From Brasenia schreberi (Eukaryota > Streptophyta > Magnoliopsida > Nymphaeales > Cabombaceae), in the NCBI GenBank assembly GCA_036023115.1, contig JAYKKT010000089.1, positions 19,153,001 through 19,217,000 of the forward strand: a DNA stretch of 64,000 bases. Reading direction: 5' to 3'. Position 1 is the first letter of the stretch. Every line of letters starts with the position of its first letter. Position numbers and translations under genes: made by a program. Below the pieces are notes generated by a model that saw only the letters and a list, made by a program, of their open reading frames with translations, did not search any database and had not been told where the DNA came from. Positions 58,501-64,000 of the stretch are shown here, in pieces.

Positions 58501-61500
58501 TATTAATCTTATCTTGAGTCAACTGATAATCATCAAAAAAACTCTCTTCTACCAACCATATGATATAAAGCACCAGAATCAATAACCCATACCCTGAATT
58601 GAGAAATAGTTACATTACCCTTAGCCATGAATGAGAATGGATATGCTATAGTTGCTTGAGAACCAAGGTTAGAAGTGGAAGCAGTCTGAGAATCAACTAG
58701 ACGAGCTTTAAGCATCTCTATTTCTTTCCTCATGTCTACCAGTGAGTCTTCACTACAACAACAACAACAACAACTAAGCCTTTTCCATACTAGACGGGGT
58801 CGGCTACATGGATTCTTTGTTTCCACAGATCCCTATCGTGTGTCATGTTAGCACTTAACTCCCAATAAGCTAGATCATTCTTTATTGTTTCTTTCCAACA
58901 CTTTTGTGGTCGTCCTCTACCTCTTTTAATACTTTCCAAATTTAGTTTTTCTAACCTTCTTACAGGTTCTTCTTTTGATCTTCTTTCTATATATCCAAAC
59001 CATCTTAAACGATGTTCTCTCATTTTATCCTCTATTGGTGCCACTCCTAATTTGTTTCTAATAACCTCATTATGTATACGGTCTTTTCTTATATGACCAC
59101 TCATCTATCTCAACATCTTCATTTCTGTCACAGACATCTTTCGTACATGTTGATGATTTACTGCCCCAACACTCAGAACCATAAAACATGACAGGCCTAA
59201 TTGCTGCTCTATAATATTTACCTTTTAACTTTAATGGTATCTTCTTATCACAAAGAATACCTGATGCTCCTCTCCATTTTAACCAACCAGCATTAATTCT
59301 ATGTGTAACATCTCCATCAATTCTTCCATCACTCTGAAAAATTGACCCTAGGTATTTAAAACTTTTCTTTTGGGAAATGCAATGTGTGTCAATTTTAATT
59401 TCCATGTCCTTTGAAGTAACCAAATGATCAAACTTACATTCCATATATTCTGTCTTTGTTCTATTAAGTCGGAGGCCTTTGCTTTCTAATGTTTCTCTCC
59501 ATAGTTCCAATTTTCTATTAACTTTTTCCTTAGACTCCTCCACTAATACAATGTCATCTGCAAATAACATACACCAAGGTACTTCATCTTGAATATGTTT
59601 TGTTAACTCATCCATCACCATTATAAATAAGTATGGACTTAAAGTTGATCCTTGATGTAACCCAATATTAACTTCAAAGAAGTCTCGTTCCTTCATGAGT
59701 CCTCACACATGTTTTTGCACCATCATACATGTCTCTTATAACGTTAATATATGTCAATGGGATACCTCTTTTTTCCAAAGTTCTCCAAAAAACCTCCCTC
59801 GGTACCCTATCATAAGCTTTTTCTAGATCAATAAATATCATGTGAAGGTCTTTCTTTTTTCTCTAAAATGTTCCATAAGACATCTCAAAAGGTGAATCGC
59901 TTCAATAGTAGATCTGTCTGGCATGAATCCAAATTGATTCTTTGTTGTACTTGATACTTGTCTTAACCTACATTCGATAATTCTTTCCCATAATTTCATA
60001 GTATGACTCGTTAACTTGATACCTCAAAAATTCGCACAATTTTGAATGTCTCCCTTGTTCTTATATATGGGTATAAGTGTACTTACTCTCCATTCCTCGG
60101 GCATCTTTTGGTTTTTCCATATTTCATTAAATAGTCTAGTGAGCCAAGTGATTCCTATTTCTCCTAGTATTTTCCAAACTTCTATAGGAATATTATCTGG
60201 TCGTACCGATTTACCACCCTTCATATGTTTAAGAGCCTCTTTGACTTCATTCTTTTGAATACGTCAGTAGAAATTGTGGTTTATATACTTTTCTGACTTA
60301 GCTAAATCTCCTAAACTAATACTAACATCTTTATTTTCATTAAAAAGATTATAAAAATAGTTTTTCCATCTATTTTTTATATCATCATTTGCCACTAGAA
60401 TTTTTTCATCCTCGTCTTTTATGCATCTAACATAATTAAGATCTTTCGTTTTCTTATCTCTAGCCCTAGCTATCCTAAAAATATCTCATTTGCCAGTGAG
60501 TCTCCACTGTTTTCAGTAATTTGTTTTTCGCTTTGGTCACTGTTGAAGTAGGTTTTATTAGGCCTATTCTGGTAATAAGAAGGTCTACCTACTAGTTCCC
60601 AGCATGTCTCCTTTGTATGTCTTAATTTTCCACTGTGATAACAAGTTAGTTTATCTCTTTCTTGAGAAGTAATTGATGATCTACCTCTGCCACATCCATA
60701 TCCTCCTCTACCACGAGAAAATGAGGTAGAAGAATTCCTGTCCACAAACGCAATAGACTCTAAATTAGTCTTGGTTTCTTTTTTTAGGTGTTTTCTATCT
60801 TCTTCACGAAGTAAAAGGGAGTACACAATGCTCAAAGAGAGAAGTTCTTCTCTGCTGAGAATATTATTTTTAACAGCTTCATACTCTGAAGGGATGCCCC
60901 ACAGAAGGTCAAAAACTTTCCGTTCTTCAAACTCCTCATTACGCTCTTGTGTGCACTATTGATATTTTGTCTTGGAATAAAGTTGCAAATCTTCTCATAG
61001 ACCTCTGAGTTCTGCATAGCTCACCGATCTGCCACCCTGTCTGCATTTTCTAATTTTTTCAATGAGATCTTATTTCTTTGCTATGTTCTTCCTCTGAGCA
61101 TATGCATCTTTCACTGCTAGCCAAATATCTTTGGTAGTTTCTGTACTGCCAATTGAGGGAACCATTGAATGAATCAACCATGCACTCACCAGTGCATTCT
61201 CCCTACGCCGTCGGAAATACATAGGATCTATAGTGGGTGGTTGATGTATTTCACCGTTTAAGTAATCCCATCGCCCCCTGGCCATGACTGTCAGTTCTAT
61301 AGATGTGGCCTACTAAATGTAGTTCTTGCCATCCAATTTCAGATTTGTAATTTGGAATCCCTCTCCCTTGTCTGAGAGACTTTGGTCACTTCCATCTCCA
61401 ATCTTGTTTCTTTCCATAATTATCAGAATCTAATCTCTTGATAGATTCGTGTTTGAGTATTTTTTGAGGTAGAGATTTGGCACTTAATTCTTAATCTTAG

Positions 61501-63850
61501 TGCCCGCAGCAAACAACAAACTTTGGCTTCAAATCACTCTCACTATGTATGATTCCAAAAAAAATGGCAAATGTTGTTTTTCTTTTCTTTTCACAACAAC
61601 AAATATCATACGATTCCAATGGGTTGATACCAAACAGAAGGAAATAACCCATGGGTGTCTAAAAGAAACTTTACCTAAGAGAAGACTTTAATAATTGTTT
61701 CTGAACATCAACAACTTCATGATTCCACGATTCTAATTTTTTTCTTCGTTTCACCCATGATTTCTATCTAAACGAGCTCTAATACCATGTAGAAAAATAA
61801 CCCAAATACCTTAGAAAATCAACAATTCATGCAACTGAAGAGCAAAGCATGGAAGCAAGGGGTCGGCGCCTCCATAGCTGTCGCAACCTCTCTTTCTTAT
61901 TTCTTGCTTAAAAACCTAATTACACTTAGGGCAGACTTTATACAGAATTCTAACTTGAAAGACCAAAATGTCCTTGATTAAAAATATTACCTACTATCTA
62001 CTCATGACTCCAAATGGATCAGATTTTGATCCATTTGGATCCACGTGACTCACTTACACATTTCTACTTACATAACATAAAAACAATAAGGAAAAATACA
62101 CAAAAAATTAAATCGCTCTTCAACATATAAGGCAGCTACTAAGCAAGCCAAACAATTCTTCGTGTCAATCAGGTACCTCCCAGAATGAAACCAGTATTCA
62201 AAAGTTAGCTCAGGGAAAAATAAGCTGTTTGTATGCTAGCTTTTCAACACTTTCAAAATGGATATTCTTTTAGAGCTTTATTCACGAGATAAAATGTCGA
62301 TATAGAAGTATTAAAAAGTTGGCTCAGGGAAAAATAAACTGTTCCTATGCTAGCTTTTCAATACTTTCAAAATGGATATTCTTTTAGAGCTTTATTCATG
62401 AGGTAAAATGTCAATATAGCAGTCGAACTCCAGTAAGTCAAATCTCCTTAAATAGGCATCTATATGAAGCAAAATCCATCCTTTTCTTTTTAAGGCAAAT
62501 AGAGGTTTATATATTATAGTGTGCTTCAGAATCCATTCAGAAATAGAAGTTACTCCATAAAATGCTTCGAGCATCTTGACAGCATGAAAGCAGAAGCATG
62601 GGTAGCAGAAAGATTTCTTGTTTGTAATTTTCAAAGACACATTTGACATGCATTTTTCTGAGAGGAAACCCAGATTTTTCTCGCCGTTTACAGAACTAAG
62701 ATGATAACCATACAGTAAAAGAAAAATAGTATGAGGATAGGAGAAGGTAAACGCCTTGGATTTTTTCTTTTCAGTATGGCTCGTCCAATGGAAATGTTGT
62801 GTGTTCCAGAAACACCAAATCTCGTATCCTTTTTTAGAGAATACCCAAAATTTTTGATTTCACGTAGTTGCTCCCCTTGGAAGTGTCATACATTCCAGAA
62901 ACACCAAGCTTTATAAGTTTCTCTTATACAACAACAACAACAACTAAGCCTTTTCCCATACTAGACAGGGTCGGCTACATGGATTCTTTGTTTCCACAGA
63001 GCCCTGTCATGTGCCATGTTAGCACTTACCTCTTTTAATACATATAAGTTTCTGTTATCAGAAGAAAAAAAGCTCCAAACATGTTTATTATCACGCAAGC
63101 ATAGAAGAAGCTTGATAAATATACTTCTGAAATCAATATTGCTCATTATACATCACAACCAATTGAAGGAATTTTTTTAATAAATTACCTCCGAATCCAG
63201 GGATTATTCCTAGTTGAAGTTCTGGAAGACCCAGCTGAGCAGAAGAGGTTGAAATGCGTCCATGACATGCCTGATCGATTCATTCATGCAATCAGTATAC
63301 CATGTCAAGAAGGCCCATTGCACCAAGAAAAAGAATTAGGACAAAAAATAGTGCATACCATTGCAACCTCAAGTCCACCGCCCAGAGCAATTCCATCAAT
63401 AGCAGCAACTGAAGGTTTCCTTGCACCTATATCATGGAAGAATGAGCATTGCTAGATATACAAAGAAAAATCCAAGGTAAGAATAATAACCACTACCTTC
63501 GAACATATTGGTAATCATATCGATGGATAAATAACCTGGTTTTGGAAGCTCCCCTAAACAAATATATAGAATATTTAGCAGATGAACCAAAACGACTTTC
63601 AGTTGGCAATTACAAGTAAGCATTTTACATACTGGACCCTTTCTGTACTCCCTCAAACGCAGTGATATCAAAACCTCCAGAAAATTTACCATTTGCACCT
63701 GCATAGAGTAGATAATTAGGCACATGCAGGTCATCATTCCCATACTCAACAAAGACAGACACTAATCGTATCCACTACCTGTCAACACAATTGCCTTGAC
63801 GTCATTTCTTTCCAATGCTTTCTTGTAATTCTCTTTCAAGCTATACAATA
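45130..63850 (-). CDS. MFP2: Peroxisomal fatty-acid beta-oxidation multifunctional protein (MFP2/AIM1 family), 5' end beyond the window
   Basis: A bifunctional enoyl-CoA hydratase / L-3-hydroxyacyl-CoA dehydrogenase for the two middle steps of peroxisomal beta-oxidation. Seventeen exons join in one frame (about 686 residues; plant homologues are about 720-725). Exons, 5' to 3': 63850-63779, 63698-63633, 63553-63497, 63426-63359, 63270-63189, 49518-49463, 49372-49070, 48975-48889, 48008-47834, 47700-47579, 47496-47333, 47259-47005, 46296-46175, 46079-45973, 45773-45625, 45550-45412, 45165-45130. All junctions are GT-AG except one GC-AG. Hydratase covers residues ~1-235, the NAD-binding domain ~266-445, and dehydrogenase C-terminal domains follow. 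The protein ends SSL, a peroxisome signal. FGMPMGPFR and DLLDVGKK look more like MFP2 than AIM1. The first exon lies right of the window. Confidence 0.93.
45241..45304. repeat. Compound (CA)n(TA)n microsatellite in last MFP intron
   Basis: About 40 bases of CA followed by about 24 of TA, between the last two exons. The last intron is only 246 bp, so length changes here alter its size noticeably. Confidence 0.95.
46365..46860. repeat. Three diverged copies of a ~110-bp motif in an MFP intron
   Basis: Copies near 46365-46495, 46525-46650 and 46745-46860 share CTTC..GCATATGCCAACA or its relics, ACCAATC.GTTTTGAGTCCA, AAAGTTTA and a TTCAATGTTTT..TTTGA end. They lie in the intron 46297-47004. They could be an old tandem array or remnants of a small transposon. 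No terminal inverted repeat was identified. Confidence 0.5.
50101..52587 (-). pseudogene. hAT transposase (BED finger, DUF659, hAT C-terminal dimerisation), broken
   Basis: Starts [15 protein letters not shown] at 52587. A BED zinc finger follows ([15 protein letters not shown]). After an in-frame TAG (near 52366) comes a Ser/Arg-rich linker. The catalytic-domain part (51990-51325) includes [30 protein letters not shown] and [15 protein letters not shown]. There is a frame change near 51330, then SLRYSATF. A 79-bp intron (50764-50686) precedes the hAT-C region (50685-50481: [31 protein letters not shown]). A second intron (50480-50381) leads to an acidic tail ending at 50101. At least three nonsense codons (about 52366, 52000, 51812) and one frameshift make it inactive. 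Confidence 0.85.
52756..53019 (-). mobile_element. Middle piece of the copia left LTR
   Basis: Matches 61796-62055 of the intact LTR almost base for base. It overlaps the first piece (49781-49816) by at least 15 bp and stops only about 3-5 bp short of the third piece (55467). Confidence 0.85.
53020..53110. repeat. AGCGG-rich subterminal-like repeat
   Basis: Six copies of AGCGG or close variants (GATAGCGGTTAGCGGG, TATAGCGGGG, TTTAGCGG) within 90 bases. Such clusters are typical of the ends of hAT-like elements, but they differ from the GTATCG repeats at 49835, so this may be the end of another element. Confidence 0.45.
53111..54739. other. Interior of hAT region without recognised gene
   Basis: AT-rich DNA with short frames only. 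I see no transposase similarity, LTR or tandem repeat. Its membership of the hAT element follows only from lying between the inverted repeats. Confidence 0.4.
54740..55300 (-). other. Possible captured 5' gene fragment
   Basis: On the minus strand, a CT-rich leader (near 55045-55025) is followed by ATG at 55024 opening a 71-codon frame ([20 protein letters not shown]). A GT donor (near 54902) precedes more CT-rich DNA. The look is that of a 5' untranslated region plus first exon. I do not recognise the protein. A plus-strand frame over the same DNA is equally open, so capture of a host gene piece is a guess. Confidence 0.25.
55532..55545 (-). other. Copia polypurine tract
   Basis: AACTTGAGGGGGCA on the minus strand, immediately before the 3' LTR start TGTTGAAG. 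Confidence 0.75.
55539..61417 (-). pseudogene. Copia gag-pol, degenerate and split by a LINE
   Basis: Start [12 protein letters not shown] at 61417. Gag (61285-60832) and a damaged zinc knuckle ([15 protein letters not shown], second cysteine replaced) end at 60470. After the LINE come the protease ([11 protein letters not shown] near 58580), the integrase zinc part and core (58119-57600: [16 protein letters not shown], but [10 protein letters not shown] with the catalytic glutamate changed to lysine), the RT N-terminus (56812-56618, [15 protein letters not shown]), RT end (56321-56001) and RNase H (55835-55539, [19 protein letters not shown]). The order protease-integrase-RT-RNase H is that of Ty1/copia. 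Many stops and frameshifts are present, and the RT catalytic block is not readable. Confidence 0.85.
58755..60492 (-). mobile_element. 5'-truncated RTE-like LINE inside copia
   Basis: Flanked by CCAGTGAGTCT[T/C]CACT (58739-58754 and 60493-60508), a 16-bp target duplication with one mismatch. RT pieces: [15 protein letters not shown] (60224-60024), [20 protein letters not shown] and [15 protein letters not shown] (59696-59500), and the C-terminal [19 protein letters not shown] (59104-58820). The 3' end carries the AGCCGACCCCGT-type tail and a (TTG)n tract (58755-58775). The endonuclease part is missing. Frames are broken near 59700-60020. Confidence 0.85.
61776..61787 (-). other. Copia primer-binding site
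   Basis: TGGTATTAGAGC directly after the LTR end. It differs by one base from the standard initiator tRNA-Met site TGGTATCAGAGC. Confidence 0.85.
61788..62125 (-). mobile_element. Copia 5' LTR
   Basis: 338 bp with TG...CA ends. It is nearly identical to the three pieces of the left LTR, which fixes the expected uninterrupted sequence. Confidence 0.9.
62193..62420. repeat. Tandem duplication, 114-bp period
   Basis: Two copies beginning AGTATT (62193 and 62307), each with GGCTCAGGGAAAAATAA or its variant, TATGCTAGCTTTTCAA and TTTTAGAGCTTTATTCA. They differ at about ten positions. The repeat lies in the giant MFP intron, outside the copia insertion. Confidence 0.85.
62928..63042 (-). mobile_element. 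Short 3' end of an RTE-like LINE
   Basis: A 115-bp fragment with the (TTG)n tail, AAGCCTT-type end and the same last ~100 bp as the LINE at 58755. It is flanked by TATAAGTTTCT[C/G]TTAT (62912-62927 and 63043-63058). It inserted 131-146 bp from the exon at 63189 and is separate from the copia event. Confidence 0.85.
63189..63850 (-). CDS. MFP2: MFP exons 1-5 of those visible (hydratase core)
   Basis: Five exons carry the crotonase fold: [37 protein letters not shown] (oxyanion-hole region); [39 protein letters not shown] (first catalytic glutamate); then [27 protein letters not shown] (second catalytic glutamate in PELQ). The donor after 63633 is taken as A|GTATGT because it restores frame with the exon at 63553. 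The exon ending at 63189 splits a glycine codon (G|GT) with the exon at 49518, across the 13.67 kb intron. Confidence 0.92.
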
Positions 63851-64000
63851 CTGAATGGAGAAAAAAAATTGTTTAAAACAATCAACTAAAGCATTGTAAT
63901 CTCATGAAGAATAATGAAAACTAACAGAAAGGGAAAAGATATGTGCAACAACAGTCGCATATTCGATAAAAAGGAGTGACAACAAAAACATTCATGAACA
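63851..64000 (-). other. MFP intron reaching the window edge
   Basis: T-rich on the minus strand, ending in a good acceptor (CCATTCAG) at 63851. No exon is visible, so the N-terminal ~38 residues and the promoter are outside the window. Confidence 0.75.

Larger units (their letters stand above)
49776..62130 (-). mobile_element. Ty1/copia insertion with TATAA target duplication
   Basis: TATAA at 49776-49780 and 62126-62130 flanks LTRs that read TGTTGAAGAG...TTTTTCTACA on the minus strand. The right LTR (61788-62125, 338 bp) is the intact 5' LTR. The left LTR is in three pieces (49781-49816, about 52756-53019, 55467-55531) because of hAT DNA. The PBS is at 61776-61787 and the PPT at 55532-55545. 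It lies in the same orientation as the host gene. Confidence 0.9.
49519..63188 (-). other. Giant MFP intron (13.67 kb)
   Basis: Runs from donor G|GTAATT (63189/63188) to acceptor GCCAG|GT (49519/49518). Removing the copia insertion with its nested guests and one target-site copy leaves about 1.3 kb, in line with other introns here. The splice signals look normal. Confidence 0.9.

Noticed and set aside
63432..63752. 106-codon minus frame at the window edge
   Set aside because: It reads through introns between MFP exons. Only the part encoding [17 protein letters not shown] is exon.
1..64000. CRISPR array, tRNA/rRNA genes or a bacterial-type defence system
   Set aside because: No regular direct repeats with unique spacers, no cloverleaf-like sequence and no prokaryotic gene organisation. 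The repeats seen are microsatellites, LTR modules or local duplications.

Overview
The window is nuclear DNA of a flowering plant, most likely a woody or large-genome species. A seed-plant peroxisomal multifunctional-protein gene with many short exons sits beside dense nested retrotransposons of plant lineages: Ty3/gypsy Tat-type elements with a second RNase H, a Ty1/copia element, RTE-like LINEs and a hAT transposon with a BED finger. The species cannot be named from the sequence. I found no tRNA, rRNA, CRISPR or prokaryotic operon structure.

Positions 1-44,470 are almost entirely nested and rearranged Ty3/gypsy elements of the Tat lineage. Element B (minus strand, 18251-32371) is the most complete. 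It has 3.0-3.1 kb LTRs, a primer-binding site (PBS), gag, protease, a G-patch-like segment, RT, RNase H, a second RNase H, integrase and a polypurine tract (PPT). It lies inside a second-family element D (plus strand, 16481-18220 and 32372-37967), and the left junction is repaired with patchwork filler DNA. Element A (minus, 2998-6930) is a truncated relative of B whose protease/G-patch segment is inverted (6931-8282). It abuts fragment E (minus, 8283-11155). A 3.4 kb LTR of B's family (11156-14609), scrambled family-2 LTR pieces (14610-16350), a family-2 3' end (37968-40606), a family-2 5' end (40607-42403) and a third LTR type (42404-44470, and 1670-2998 reversed) complete the cluster. All gag-pol frames carry stops or frameshifts.

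Positions 45,130-63,850 (minus strand) hold 17 exons of a peroxisomal fatty-acid beta-oxidation multifunctional protein (MFP2/AIM1 type). They join in one open frame of about 686 residues, and the first exon lies beyond the right edge. One intron is 13.67 kb because a copia element inserted there (TSD TATAA on both sides). The copia element was itself invaded by a hAT transposon in its left LTR and by an RTE-like LINE in its gag-pol region. The host splice sites and frame stay intact.

The most interesting signal is shared by LTR families whose flanking sequence is otherwise very different. In all of them the transcribed leader carries two small hairpins: one with a GGAG/CTCC stem, and one with a near-invariant GCATCGGT loop on a stem that covaries between families. 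The B-type LTRs additionally carry tandem modules of about 110 bp, each with a GAGC...GCTC mini-hairpin. I saw no other candidate for an undescribed system.
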